This document shows, piece after piece, positions 1 to 8,291 of a stretch of DNA of 64,000 nt. The first letter of the stretch is position 1; each line of letters opens with the position of its first letter. The translations under genes were made by a program, and so were the position numbers. The DNA is from Streptomyces sp. NBC_01016 (GTDB lineage: Bacteria; Actinomycetota; Actinomycetes; Streptomycetales; Streptomycetaceae). Below the pieces are notes generated by a model that ran no database searches, was not told where the DNA came from, and saw only the letters and a program-made list of their open reading frames with translations. The DNA is taken from positions 1,054,001 to 1,118,000 of the forward strand of contig NZ_JAPEOQ010000001.1 of the NCBI RefSeq assembly GCF_026341035.1, read 5' to 3'.

Positions 1-1
1 C

Positions 2-82
2 CGGTTCTCCTCCACCGCCTGCAAGGCGCTGCGCCGCTGCCTGTCCTGCCGCGAGCCCTTCGACCACTTCAAGGAGTTGTGA
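2..82 (+). CDS. paaD: PaaD C-terminal fragment (phenylacetyl-CoA epoxidase assembly subunit), partial
   Basis: Only the last 26 codons are present because the gene enters from the left edge. The frame ends TACKALRRC..SCREPFDHFKEL, which matches the conserved Cys-containing tail of PaaD, the SufT/MIP18-like protein needed to mature the di-iron phenylacetyl-CoA epoxidase PaaABC(E). The TGA stop overlaps the ATG of paaE by one base (TGATG), so the two are translationally coupled in the paa operon. The call rests on a short stretch plus the neighbour. Confidence 0.7.
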   Translation, partial: RFSSTACKALRRCLSCREPFDHFKEL

Positions 83-1233
83 TGGCGCACGAAGGGGGAC
101 GGGCCCGCTTCCACCGGCTCCGCGTCGCGGCGGTCGACCGGCTCACCGACGACTCCGTGGCACTGACCCTCGCCGTACCGCCCGAGCTGCGCGAGGCGTA
201 CCGCTTCACTCCGGGACAGCACCTCGCCCTGCGCCGCACCGTGGACGGAGCGGAGATCCGGCGCACGTACTCGATCTGCTCGACCGCCCCGGCGCACGAG
301 GCACCGAGCAGCCTCAGGGTCGGCGTGCGCCTGGTCGACGACGGCGCCTTCTCCACGTACGCGCACAAGGAGATCGCCGTCGGCGACGAGCTGGAGGTGA
401 TGACCCCGGCCGGCCGCTTCACCCTCGACCCGAGCCCCGCCTCCGACACCGCCGCCACCGGCTCCGCACCCGCCCCCACCTCCGGCTCCGCACCAGCCGC
501 CACCTCCGGCCACTACGCCGCGGTGGTCGGCGGCAGCGGCATCACGCCCGTCCTGTCCATCGCCGGCACCCTCCTGGAGCGGGCGCCGGACGCCCGGTTC
601 TGCCTGATACGCAGCGACCGCAGCACCGCGTCGACGATGTTCCTGGAGGAGGTCGCCGACCTGAAGGACCGGTACCCGGACCGGTTCCAGCTGGTCACCG
701 TGCTCTCCCGGGAGGAACAGCAGGCGGGCCTGGCATCCGGCCGGCTCGACGAGGAGCGGCTCACCGCGCTCCTGCCCGCGCTGCTGCCGATGGAGCGCGT
801 GGCGGGCTGGTACCTGTGCGGACCGTACGGGCTCGTGCAGAGCGCCGAGCGGGCGCTGCGCGCACTCGGCGTGCGGCGCGAGCGCGTCCACGAGGAGATC
901 TTCCACGTCGACGACGGCGGCCAGGACCGGGACCGGGTGGCCGCGCCGACGCCCGCGCACAGCACGGTGACGGCGCAGCTCGACGGCCGCTCGGGCAGCT
1001 GGCCCGTCCAGGACGGCGAGTCCCTCCTGGAGGCCGTGCTGCGCAATCGTCCGGACGCGCCGTACGCCTGCAAGGGCGGCGTCTGCGGGACCTGCCGCGC
1101 GTTCCTGGTCTCCGGATCGATCCGCATGGACCGGAACTTCGCTCTGGAGGCCGAGGAGACCGAGGCGGGCTATGTGCTGGCCTGCCAGTCGCATCCGACC
1201 ACGGAGAAGGTGGAGCTGGACTTCGACCGCTGA
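82..1233 (+). CDS. paaE: 1,2-phenylacetyl-CoA epoxidase reductase subunit PaaE
   Basis: A 383-residue flavo-iron-sulfur reductase that passes electrons from NADPH to the PaaABC epoxidase in aerobic phenylacetate breakdown. The N-terminal ferredoxin-NADP reductase part shows the flavin motif RTYSICS at about 61-67 and the NAD-binding VVGGSGITP near 155-163. The C-terminal plant-type 2Fe-2S domain has CKGGVCGTC at 330-338 and the fourth cysteine at 368. Between them lies a low-complexity Ala/Pro/Ser/Thr linker (about 118-150), longer than usual. A GTG three bases upstream (79) is also in frame; I chose ATG 82 because of the TGATG overlap with paaD. Confidence 0.9.
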   Translation: MAHEGGRARFHRLRVAAVDRLTDDSVALTLAVPPELREAYRFTPGQHLALRRTVDGAEIRRTYSICSTAPAHEAPSSLRVGVRLVDDGAFSTYAHKEIAVGDELEVMTPAGRFTLDPSPASDTAATGSAPAPTSGSAPAATSGHYAAVVGGSGITPVLSIAGTLLERAPDARFCLIRSDRSTASTMFLEEVADLKDRYPDRFQLVTVLSREEQQAGLASGRLDEERLTALLPALLPMERVAGWYLCGPYGLVQSAERALRALGVRRERVHEEIFHVDDGGQDRDRVAAPTPAHSTVTAQLDGRSGSWPVQDGESLLEAVLRNRPDAPYACKGGVCGTCRAFLVSGSIRMDRNFALEAEETEAGYVLACQSHPTTEKVELDFDR

Positions 1234-1267
1234 CCCCGGCGCCCCGCCGGACACTGTTCCCTTCTCG

Positions 1268-1281
1268 TAGAACCTGTTCTA
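1268..1281 (+). promoter_or_regulatory. KstR-type operator (TnnAACnnGTTnnA) upstream of acyl-CoA dehydrogenase
   Basis: TAGAACCTGTTCTA is a perfect palindrome and fits the published KstR operator consensus TnnAACnnGTTnnA of actinobacterial sterol/lipid catabolism genes. It lies 73 bp before the GTG of the acyl-CoA dehydrogenase, in the short gap after paaE, where a promoter operator would sit. The match is seen directly; binding by a KstR homologue is inferred. Confidence 0.7.
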
Positions 1282-1354
1282 TCTTGACGACCCGTCAGAT
1301 CGCGGGCGCGGTACGGCAGGCACGGCAGGAATGGCGTAACGGGAGGAAAGGCCA

Positions 1355-2509
1355 GTGGACTTCACCTTCTCCGAGGAGCAACAGGCGGCCGTAGAGGCGG
1401 CGCAAGCGGTGTTCGGGCCGGTCGCGCCGGACGGTGTGCCCAGCCCCTCACTCACCTCGGGCGCGGTCGCCGAGGACTTCGACCGGGCGCTGTGGGCGAA
1501 GGCCGCCGACGCCGATCTGCTCAGCCTGCTGATCGGGCCGGAACACGGCGGAGCGGGACTCGACGCCATCGCGCTCTGCCTGGTGCTGCGCGAATCGGCC
1601 AAAGTCCTCGCCCGGATCCCGCTGCTCGAACACAGCGCGGCCGCGACGGTCGTACAGGCATGCGGTGGGGACCAGCTGCGGCAGGAGATCCTCCCCCGCG
1701 CCGCACGCGGCGAGCTCGTGCTGACCGTCGCCTCCGCGGGCCACACCGGACACGACCCGGCCGAACTGGCGGTCACCGCGCGCAAGGAGGCCGGCGCGGG
1801 ACCGGACACCTGGGTGCTCGACGGCGTACAGACGGCCGTGCCCTGGGCCTTCGGCACCGACCTGATCCTCGTCCCGGCGCACACCGGCGAGGGCGAAGCG
1901 GTGCTCGCGGTACTCCCCGGGCCGTCCACCGACGTACCGGGGCTCACGTTCGCCGAGCAGATATCGACGACCGGCGAGCGCCAGGCCGAGCTGCGCCTGG
2001 ACGGCGTGCGCGTCGAGGGGCCGCACCTCATCGAGGACGACACGGCCTGGTCCCGCCTGCACAACCTGCTCGCCACCGGCACCTGCGCGCTCGCGCTCGG
2101 TCTCGGGGAAGGCGTGCTCAAGATGACCAGCGACTACGCGGGCAAGCGCGAGCAGTTCGGCCACCCCATCGCCACGTTCCAGGCCGTGGCCGTGCAGGCC
2201 GCCGACCGCTATATCGATCTGCGCGCCATGGAGGCCACCCTGTGGCAGGCGGCCTGGCGCATCAGCAGCAACGCGAGCGGCCCACTGCCGGTCGCGGGGG
2301 ACGTGGCGGTCGCCAAGACCTGGGCGTCCGACGGCGTACGACGCGTCGTGCAGACCGCACAGCATCTGCACGGCGGCTTCGGCGCGGACACTGACTACCC
2401 GCTGCACCGCTATCACGCGTGGGCCAAGCACCTGGAGCTCTCGCTCGGCCCGGCCGCCGCCCACGAGGAGGCACTCGGCGACCTGCTGGCGGCGCATCCC
2501 CTGGGGTGA
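1355..2509 (+). CDS. acyl-CoA dehydrogenase family protein (FadE-like)
   Basis: A 384-residue FAD-dependent acyl-CoA dehydrogenase. The N-terminus (DFTFSEEQQAAVEAAQ) and the C-terminal helical domain (KREQFGHPIATFQAVAVQAA; HLHGGFGADTDYPLHRY) are typical of the family. The start is GTG 1355 with GGGAGGAAAG just upstream. It would catalyse alpha-beta dehydrogenation of an acyl-CoA. The KstR-type operator in front suggests a sterol or branched side-chain substrate, although the neighbour is phenylacetate catabolism. Many sterol FadE enzymes work as heteromeric pairs in which one subunit lacks a catalytic Glu. No partner gene lies in the window, so substrate and activity are undetermined. Confidence 0.85.
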   Translation: MDFTFSEEQQAAVEAAQAVFGPVAPDGVPSPSLTSGAVAEDFDRALWAKAADADLLSLLIGPEHGGAGLDAIALCLVLRESAKVLARIPLLEHSAAATVVQACGGDQLRQEILPRAARGELVLTVASAGHTGHDPAELAVTARKEAGAGPDTWVLDGVQTAVPWAFGTDLILVPAHTGEGEAVLAVLPGPSTDVPGLTFAEQISTTGERQAELRLDGVRVEGPHLIEDDTAWSRLHNLLATGTCALALGLGEGVLKMTSDYAGKREQFGHPIATFQAVAVQAADRYIDLRAMEATLWQAAWRISSNASGPLPVAGDVAVAKTWASDGVRRVVQTAQHLHGGFGADTDYPLHRYHAWAKHLELSLGPAAAHEEALGDLLAAHPLG

Positions 2510-2576
2510 TCAACCCCAAAAAGCAAATGTCAGGCCCCGAAAGCCGAAAGAACAGCTAGAACAGCTAGAACAGCTC

Positions 2577-2924
2577 TCAGGCCACTGCGCCCGGCTGCCC
2601 GTTGTCGTCCACGACGGCGCGGCCGGCCGCCTCCCAGGCCTGCATGCCCCCGTCGACGTTCACCGCGTCGACGCCCTGCTGCGCCAGGTACATCGTCACC
2701 TGGGCGGAGCGTCCGCCGGAGCGGCAGATCACGTTGACGCGGCCGTCCTGCGGCGCCGCCTCCGTCAACTCGCCGTAGCGGGCGACGAATTCGCTCATCG
2801 GAATGTGCAGCGCACCCGCCGCGTGACCTGCCTGCCACTCGTCGTCCTCACGGACGTCGAGGAGGAAGTCCTCTTCCTTGAGCTCGTCGACAGCGACCGT
2901 GGGCACACCAGAACCGAAAACCAT
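2577..2924 (-). CDS. rhodanese-like domain protein
   Basis: A single-domain rhodanese of 115 residues, starting MVFGSGVPTVAVDEL after a G-rich ribosome site. The active-site loop is VICRSGGRSA, with the sulfur-carrying Cys followed by the expected phosphate-cradle residues; LLDVREDDEWQAGHA is the CH2A signature and GGMQAW the C-terminal signature. Proteins of this type move sulfane sulfur or detoxify sulfide and cyanide; the physiological acceptor is unknown. It is convergent with the acyl-CoA dehydrogenase and just downstream of the J-domain gene on the same strand (32-bp gap), so the two may be co-transcribed. Confidence 0.88.
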   Translation of the reverse strand: MVFGSGVPTVAVDELKEEDFLLDVREDDEWQAGHAAGALHIPMSEFVARYGELTEAAPQDGRVNVICRSGGRSAQVTMYLAQQGVDAVNVDGGMQAWEAAGRAVVDDNGQPGAVA

Positions 2925-2956
2925 GCCCCCGACGCTACCCTCTCGGGCCGCGGAGC

Positions 2957-3847
2957 TCAGGAGGCGGTCAGCCGCTCCAGCTCCGCCTCCTGCTCGGCGA
3001 CCTGCGCCAGCAGCTTCTCGGCGATCTCGTCGAGCAAGGTGTCCGGGTCGTCGGGAGCCATCTTCAGCATGGAGCCGATCGCGCTCTCCTCCAGCTCCTG
3101 CGCCACCGCCGTGAGCAGTTCCTTGCGCTGCGCCAGCCACTCGAGGCGGGCGTACAGCTCCTCGCTCTCGCTCGGCTGCTGCTCGGGCGGCACCGGGCCC
3201 GCGTCCCACTCCTCGGCCAGCTCGCGCAGCAACGCCGCGTCACCCCGGCCGTACGCCGCGTTCACCCGTGCGATGAACTCGTCGCGGCGCTCCCGCTCGC
3301 GCTCGTCCTGCGCCAGGTCCGGGTGCGCCTTGCGGGCCAGCGCGCGGTAGAGCTTGCGCGCCTCCTCGCTGGGCCGCACCCGCTGCGGCGGCCGCACCGG
3401 CTGGTCGGTCAGCATCGCGCTGGCCTCGGGGAACAGCCCGTCCCCGTCCATCCACCCGTGGAACAGCTCCTCGACGCCCGGCATCGGCATCACCCGCGCC
3501 CGCGCCTCGTCGGCCTTGCGGTGGTCCTCCGGATCACCGGTGCGGGCCGCCGTCGCCTCCGCGATCAGCGCCTCCAGCTCGTCGAGCCGGCTGTACATCG
3601 GCCCGAGCTTCTGGTGGTGCAGGCGCGAGAAGTTCTCCACCTCGACGCGGAAGGTCTCCACGGCGATCTCGAACTCGATCAACGCCTGCTCGGCGGCGCG
3701 CACGGCCCGCTCGAGGCGCGCCTCCGGCCGCTCCGCGCTCCGCTCTTGGGCCCGCTCGTTGAGGCGTTCCTTCAGGCGGTCCTTGAGGCGCTCCCGAGGT
3801 TGCTCCTCCGGCTGCCCTGCCACATCGTCGGTCTCCGGGGTCGTCAC
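2957..3847 (-). CDS. J-domain (DnaJ-like) protein with C-terminal J domain
   Basis: A protein of about 296 residues with a charged, Arg/Glu-rich N-terminal half predicted to form coiled coil. A short J-domain-like segment follows: EEARKLYRALARKAHPDLAQ, containing the HPD tripeptide that activates Hsp70 ATPase. The tail is again helical and acidic. It is not a canonical DnaJ, as it has no Gly/Phe or zinc region. Start choice: GTG 3847 is preceded at 7-8 nt by TACGCT, a good -10 hexamer, and has no Shine-Dalgarno, which fits a leaderless mRNA. A GTG at 3865 is the alternative. The client is unknown. Confidence 0.75.
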   Translation of the reverse strand: MTTPETDDVAGQPEEQPRERLKDRLKERLNERAQERSAERPEARLERAVRAAEQALIEFEIAVETFRVEVENFSRLHHQKLGPMYSRLDELEALIAEATAARTGDPEDHRKADEARARVMPMPGVEELFHGWMDGDGLFPEASAMLTDQPVRPPQRVRPSEEARKLYRALARKAHPDLAQDERERERRDEFIARVNAAYGRGDAALLRELAEEWDAGPVPPEQQPSESEELYARLEWLAQRKELLTAVAQELEESAIGSMLKMAPDDPDTLLDEIAEKLLAQVAEQEAELERLTAS

Positions 3848-3904
3848 ACGACCAGCGTAGGGCACGGTGTTGACCGGACCGGAACGGCTGCGGCGCCCCG
3901 CTCC

Positions 3905-5353
3905 TCAGACGCCCGCCTCGGCCGCCACCCGCCCCTCGCGCACGGCCCGCACCAGTTCCCCGTGGTCGGCCTCGGTCCGGTCCGCGTAGGCGACGGCGAA
4001 CGCGGCCACCGCCTCGTCCAGCTCCTCGTTCTTGCCGCAGTACCCGGCGACGAGCCGCGGGTCGGCGCTGTGCGCGTGGGCGCGGGCGAGCAGGGCGCCG
4101 GTCATCCGGGCGTAGTCGTCGATCTGGTCGGCGGCGAGGGCGGCCGGGTCGACGCTGCCCTTGCGGTTCCTGAACTGCCGCACCTGGAAAGGCCGCTCGT
4201 CGACCGTGGTCCACCCGAGCAGGATGTCGCTGACGACCTGCATCCGCTTCTGCCCGAGCACCACCCGCCGCCCCTCGTGCTCGACGGGCTCCGCCGCGAA
4301 CCCGGCCGTCGGCAGGTGCGGAAGCAGCGCCGATGCCCGCGCCTCCTTCACCTGCAGCACGAGCGGCTCGCCCCGGTGATCGAGGAGCAGCACCACGTAG
4401 GAGCGGGTGCCGACGCTGCCGGTGCCGACGACGCGGAACGCCACGTCATGGATCGCGTACCGCCCGAGCAGCGGCAGCCGGTCCGCGGACAGGGTGTCCA
4501 GATAGGGGCCCAGCGCGCTCGCGACGGCCGCGGCCTCCTCGTCGGGCACCGAGCGCAGCACCGGCGGCGCGTCCACGAACCGCCGTCCACCGCCCTCGAC
4601 GGCGACCGTGGACTTGGCCGCGAACCGTCCGCTGGTGTTCCTGCTGGCCTTCTCGGAGACCCGCTCCAGGGTGCCGAGCAGATCCCGGGCGTTCGCGTGG
4701 GAGACGAGCTCCTCGTCGGCGATCGCGTTCCACGCCTCCAGGGCGGGGAGTTTCGCGAGGAGGCGCATAGTGCGCCGGTAGGCACCGACGGTGTCGTGCG
4801 CCGCTTCCTTGCAGGTGTCCTCGTCGGCCCCCGCCTCCCGGCCGGCGAGCACGAGCGAGGTGGCGAGCCGCTTCAGGTCCCATTCCCAGGGGCCGTGCAC
4901 CGTCTCGTCGAAGTCGTTGAGGTCGATGACGAGGCCGCCGCGCGCGTCCGCGTACAGGCCGAAGTTGGCCGCGTGCGCGTCACCGCAGATCTGGGCTCCG
5001 ATGCCGGTCACGGGGGTGCGCGCGAGGTCGTACGCCATCAGGCCGGCGGAGCCGCGCAGGAAGGCGAAGGGGGTGGCGGCCATGCGCCCGACGCGTATCG
5101 GCGTGAGCTCGGGGATCCTGCCGCGGTTGGACTCCTCGACGGCGGCCGAACCGTCGGGCCGGTCCGGGTCCGCCGCGAAGTCCCGGTGCGCGGTCCGCGG
5201 CACCTTCTCGCGCAGCGCCTTGCCCGCAGCCTTCGGTGTGCTGCCCGAGCTACCCGCGGCCGCCGCGAACCCCGGCACCCGCGGCAGCAACCGCGCCCCG
5301 GCCTCCGGCGCCCCGCCCTGCCTCGGCACCGCCACGTGATCCGATCCGCCCAT
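3905..5353 (-). CDS. DUF2252 family protein
   Basis: A 482-residue member of the DUF2252 family, which has a fold related to aminoglycoside phosphotransferases and other kinase-like proteins. Visible family features are RMAATPFAFLRGSAGLMAYD, CGDAHAANFGLYADARGG and VIDLNDFDETVHGPWEWDLK, the last two resembling the catalytic and metal loops of APH-type kinases. The start ATG 5353 has GGGGGAGG 9 nt upstream, which is better than the longer frame to 5419. Biochemical activity is unknown. It stands alone, with 256 bp of C-rich spacer separating it from the next gene. Confidence 0.85.
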   Translation of the reverse strand: MGGSDHVAVPRQGGAPEAGARLLPRVPGFAAAAGSSGSTPKAAGKALREKVPRTAHRDFAADPDRPDGSAAVEESNRGRIPELTPIRVGRMAATPFAFLRGSAGLMAYDLARTPVTGIGAQICGDAHAANFGLYADARGGLVIDLNDFDETVHGPWEWDLKRLATSLVLAGREAGADEDTCKEAAHDTVGAYRRTMRLLAKLPALEAWNAIADEELVSHANARDLLGTLERVSEKASRNTSGRFAAKSTVAVEGGGRRFVDAPPVLRSVPDEEAAAVASALGPYLDTLSADRLPLLGRYAIHDVAFRVVGTGSVGTRSYVVLLLDHRGEPLVLQVKEARASALLPHLPTAGFAAEPVEHEGRRVVLGQKRMQVVSDILLGWTTVDERPFQVRQFRNRKGSVDPAALAADQIDDYARMTGALLARAHAHSADPRLVAGYCGKNEELDEAVAAFAVAYADRTEADHGELVRAVREGRVAAEAGV

Positions 5354-5609
5354 GACCGACCGCCTCCCCCGCTCCGTACGAACGTCACGCACGAGGCCGT
5401 CCCCGCACGTCGCGTGCAATCGGTCACGACCGTACCGCCGGGCCGGAAAACCCGTCAGGGCCTGTGGAAAACCCTCAGCACGTGCACAACTCGCTCACTC
5501 CGCGAGCCCGTTGCTCCGGAACCTCTCCGGCCCCGTCACTCCGGGAAGCCTCCAGCGCCGTCCCCCAGGGCGCCTCCACTCCCGTCACCCCGCGACGCCT
5601 CCGGCCCCG

Positions 5610-6020
5610 CTACTTCCGGAACTCCTCCGGACACGTCCCGCCCTCGGCCCCCAGATACTTCTCGGCCCAGTCCCCCAACTCCCCCAGCGCCGGCTGCAAC
5701 GCCGCGCCCGCCGCCGAGAGCCGGTACGAGACGCGCAGCGGCGGCCCCTCGTCGACCTGCCGCACAACGAGACCGGCCGCGCCGAGCTCGGTCAGCCGGT
5801 CGGAGAGCATCCGCTCGCTGATGCCCGGGATGGCCCTGCGCAGATCCGCGAAGTGTCTCGGGCCGCTCATCAGGACGGACACGATCAGCCCCGTCCAGCG
5901 CTTGCCCAGCAGTCCGAAGACGCGCGTCATGCCGATGTCGACCGTCGAACACCTTTGGGGTTCGTGGGTCACGGCGCCTCCCGCACACGCCTCGCTCATG
6001 TCTTCCCCGTTGCCCACCAT
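5610..6020 (-). CDS. HxlR-type winged-helix transcriptional regulator
   Basis: A 136-residue HxlR-family DNA-binding protein. The core VFGLLGKRWTGLIVSVLMSG, RHFADLRRAIPGISERMLSD and DRLTELGAAGLVVRQ gives the winged helix-turn-helix. A Cys just before the domain (QRCSTVD) is at the position used for redox or electrophile sensing in related regulators (HypR, YodB). It is divergent from the azoreductase gene, the arrangement seen for quinone/azo-responsive HxlR regulators, so it probably represses that gene and itself. The start is uncertain: ATG 6020 or ATG 5999. Confidence 0.88.
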   Translation of the reverse strand: MVGNGEDMSEACAGGAVTHEPQRCSTVDIGMTRVFGLLGKRWTGLIVSVLMSGPRHFADLRRAIPGISERMLSDRLTELGAAGLVVRQVDEGPPLRVSYRLSAAGAALQPALGELGDWAEKYLGAEGGTCPEEFRK

Positions 6021-6153
6021 GCCTCCAGGGTACTGCGTTCTCGTATGGGGGTGAAAAAAAGTAAGCCCCTGTGCTATTACTAGTTACATACTCAATTACC
6101 GCGCCCTCGGTCCCATCCTGACAGGGCGCCCTCAACCCTCACGGGAGAGAACC
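6021..6153. promoter_or_regulatory. divergent promoter/operator region, HxlR regulator and azoreductase
   Basis: This is an AT-rich island in a GC-rich genome. Between 6075 and 6100 it has TTAC repeated three times and an AGT-N5-ACT inverted element (6082-6092), within sequence that can supply -10 elements in both directions. A run of seven A residues occurs at 6054-6060. It probably holds the two divergent promoters and the HxlR operator; the exact operator cannot be fixed by eye. Confidence 0.4.
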
Positions 6154-6807
6154 ATGGCCACCCTGCTCCACATCGACTCCTCCGTCTTCGACGGCCAGGC
6201 CTCCGCGTCCCGTGCCGTCACGGACGCCTTCCGCAAGGCCTGGGAGGAGCAGCACCCGGAGGGCACCGTCGTCTACCGCGACCTGGCCGCGAACCCGGTG
6301 CCCCACATCACCGCCGACGCCCACGTGGCCGGCTTCGTCCCCGCCGACGCGCACACGCCGGAGCAGGCCGCCGCCTTCGCCGAGCGCGTCAAGCTCATAG
6401 AGGAGCTGGAGCAGGCGGACGCCATCCTGATCGGCGCCCCGATGTACAACTTCTCGATCCCCTCCACGCTGAAGGCGTGGCTGGACAACGTGATCCTCAT
6501 GGGCCGCACCTCGGGCCCCGAGACCCAGTCCGCCAAGGGCACCCCGGTCACCGTCGTCGCCAGCCGCGGCGGCTCCTACGCGCCGGGCACCCCGCGCGAG
6601 GGCTTCGAGTACGTGCAGAACTTCCTGGGCGCCGCCCTGCGCGACGGCCTCGGTCTCGACCTGGACTTCATCGTCCCGGAGCTGACCATGGCCCCGCAGA
6701 ACCCGGCGATGTCCGAGCTGATCCCGCTCTTCGAGGCCTCCCGCACCAAGGCCCTCGCGGACGCCGAGGAGAAGGGCAAGGCGCTCGCCTCCCGCTTCGC
6801 CGCCTGA
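6154..6807 (+). CDS. azoR: FMN-dependent NADH-azoreductase / quinone reductase
   Basis: A 217-residue flavodoxin-fold protein. It begins ATLLHIDSSVFDGQASASRA, whose LHIDSS..SASR pattern forms the FMN phosphate loop. It continues with IGAPMYNFSIPSTLKAWLDN (the family's PMYNF..P..LK.W.D signature) and VASRGGSY. It transfers hydride from NAD(P)H to quinones or azo compounds and is usually induced by thiol-reactive electrophiles. The ATG start has GGGAGAGA 7 nt upstream. It is divergent from the HxlR regulator and followed by a strong hairpin terminator. Confidence 0.88.
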   Translation: MATLLHIDSSVFDGQASASRAVTDAFRKAWEEQHPEGTVVYRDLAANPVPHITADAHVAGFVPADAHTPEQAAAFAERVKLIEELEQADAILIGAPMYNFSIPSTLKAWLDNVILMGRTSGPETQSAKGTPVTVVASRGGSYAPGTPREGFEYVQNFLGAALRDGLGLDLDFIVPELTMAPQNPAMSELIPLFEASRTKALADAEEKGKALASRFAA

Positions 6808-6869
6808 GGACGCGTACCTACCTGAGCAAGCGCACGCACCTGAGCACGCGCGCGTAGCGACGTGACATA

Positions 6870-6913
6870 ACCCACAGGGCCCCACGACCAGTCGGTCGTG
6901 GGGCCCTGTGGGT
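6870..6913 (+). terminator. hairpin terminator after azoR
   Basis: A 20-bp perfect inverted repeat (6870-6889 and 6894-6913) with a 4-nt loop, lying about 60 bp after the azoreductase stop. There is no T-tract, as is common in Streptomyces. Confidence 0.8.
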
Positions 6914-6941
6914 ATGCGCACCCGCCAACTGCGGGCAACGC

Positions 6942-6976
6942 AAAAGCCCCGCAGATCCGAAGATCTGCGGGGCTTT
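6942..6976 (-). terminator. terminator downstream of tRNA-Leu
   Basis: A 15-bp perfect stem (AAAAGCCCCGCAGAT at 6942-6956 paired with 6962-6976) with a 5-nt loop, ending in a T-run on both strands. It sits just past the 3' end of the minus-strand tRNA-Leu. Confidence 0.8.
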
Positions 6977-6982
6977 TCACTG

Positions 6983-7065
6983 TGCGCGAGGGGGGATTTG
7001 AACCCCCACGTCCCGAAGGACACTGGCACCTGAAGCCAGCGCGTCTGCCGTTCCGCCACTCGCGC
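6983..7065 (-). tRNA. tRNA-Leu (CAG)
   Basis: Reading the minus strand, GCGCGAG pairs with CTCGCGC in the acceptor stem. The anticodon arm is CTGGC-TTCAGGT-GCCAG, giving anticodon CAG, and the T arm has GGTTCAAATCC. The long variable arm (GTGTCCTTCGGGAC) is diagnostic of a class II tRNA. The discriminator is A and the CCA is not encoded. Length is 83 nt. Confidence 0.95.
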
Positions 7066-7399
7066 AATCGAGTGTGTCTTCCGAACCCTGTGCCCTTGCG
7101 GACCCTGTGCCTTCCGACGAACAAAACATTAGCACGCTGCGAAGGGTGGATTCACATCCGTTCCTAGGGGCTCTCGGCGGGCACCCGGGGCCTGGATCGC
7201 CCACGGTCCACAGCCGCGTACGGGACACTGTGTGGAGGCCACCTCTACGATCCCCAGACAAGGGGCCCGCGTGAGGGGCTGTGAGCGTCGACACTCATCG
7301 AGCAGGCGGACAGGGGGAACCAGCCGATTTCCCGACGCGTGGATACGATCAGTAAGCAGTACCAAGTAGGCAGGACGGCAAAGAAGGAGGAGGTGCCCC

Positions 7400-8281
7400 A
7401 TGGGAGTCCTGAAGAAGTTTGAACAGCGCCTGGAGGGGCTGGTCAACGGCACCTTCGCCAAGGTCTTCAAGTCCGAGGTGCAGCCCGTCGAGATCGCCGG
7501 AGCGCTGCAGCGCGAGTGCGACAACAACGCCACGATCTGGAATCGCGACCGGACCGTCGTCCCCAATGACTTCATCGTGGAGCTCAGCGCGCCCGACTAC
7601 GAGCGGCTGAGCCCCTACTCGGGCCAGCTCGGTGACGAGCTGTCCGGCATGGTGCGCGACTACGCGAAGCAGCAGCGCTACAGCTTCATGGGCCCCATCA
7701 AGGTGCACCTGGAGAAGGCGGACGACCTGGACACGGGTCTGTACCGCGTACGCAGCCGCACCCTCGCGTCCTCCACCAGCCAGGACCGGCCCCAGCAACA
7801 GCAGCGCCCCGCCCCGGCCGCCCGGCCGAACCAGGCGAGCCAGGCGCCCGGTGGCTACGGCTACCCGGGGCCCACCGCGGCCCCGCCGATGCCCGCGGCC
7901 CCGCCGCCGGGCCGTCCGGCGCAGGCACCGCAGCATGCACCGCAGTCGGCGCCCGCGGCACAGGGACAGCAGCCCGATGCGGGCCCGCTGCCCGGTGCCC
8001 GCGTGCGCCACTGGATCGAGATCAATGGCACACGCCACCAGATCTCTCGCGCCACCCTCGTGCTCGGCCGGTCCACCGAGGCCGACGTGCGGATCGACGA
8101 CCCCGGCGTATCGCGCCGGCACTGCGAGATCCGGACCGGAACGCCCTCGACGATCCAGGATCTCGGATCCACCAACGGCATCGTGGTGGACGGGCAGCAC
8201 ACCACCCGCGCTACGCTCCGCGACGGCTCGCGGATCGTCGTGGGCCAAACCACCATCGTTTACCGGCAAGCCGAAGGGTGA
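7400..8281 (+). CDS. fhaA: FHA domain protein with DUF3662 N-domain (FhaA)
   Basis: A 293-residue protein with an N-terminal DUF3662 domain (about 1-118), a Pro/Gln/Ala-rich linker (about 125-200) and a C-terminal FHA phosphothreonine-binding domain. The FHA core is VLGRSTEADVRIDDPGVSRR followed by HCEI and DLGSTNGIVVDG, carrying the Arg, Ser and Asn residues that contact pThr. In mycobacteria FhaA binds phosphorylated envelope proteins, including the MviN pseudokinase. It opens the cell-wall growth operon; AGGAGGAGG precedes the ATG, and a TACGAT -10 candidate lies near 7343. The pseudokinase partner may be the one at 52364-54076. Confidence 0.92.
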   Translation: MGVLKKFEQRLEGLVNGTFAKVFKSEVQPVEIAGALQRECDNNATIWNRDRTVVPNDFIVELSAPDYERLSPYSGQLGDELSGMVRDYAKQQRYSFMGPIKVHLEKADDLDTGLYRVRSRTLASSTSQDRPQQQQRPAPAARPNQASQAPGGYGYPGPTAAPPMPAAPPPGRPAQAPQHAPQSAPAAQGQQPDAGPLPGARVRHWIEINGTRHQISRATLVLGRSTEADVRIDDPGVSRRHCEIRTGTPSTIQDLGSTNGIVVDGQHTTRATLRDGSRIVVGQTTIVYRQAEG

Positions 8282-8291
8282 AGCGGGGGCA

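Noticed and set aside
5354..5609. C-rich 256-bp spacer with CTCCGG-like repeats
   Set aside because: Composition repeats only; no consistent unit, palindrome or ORF.
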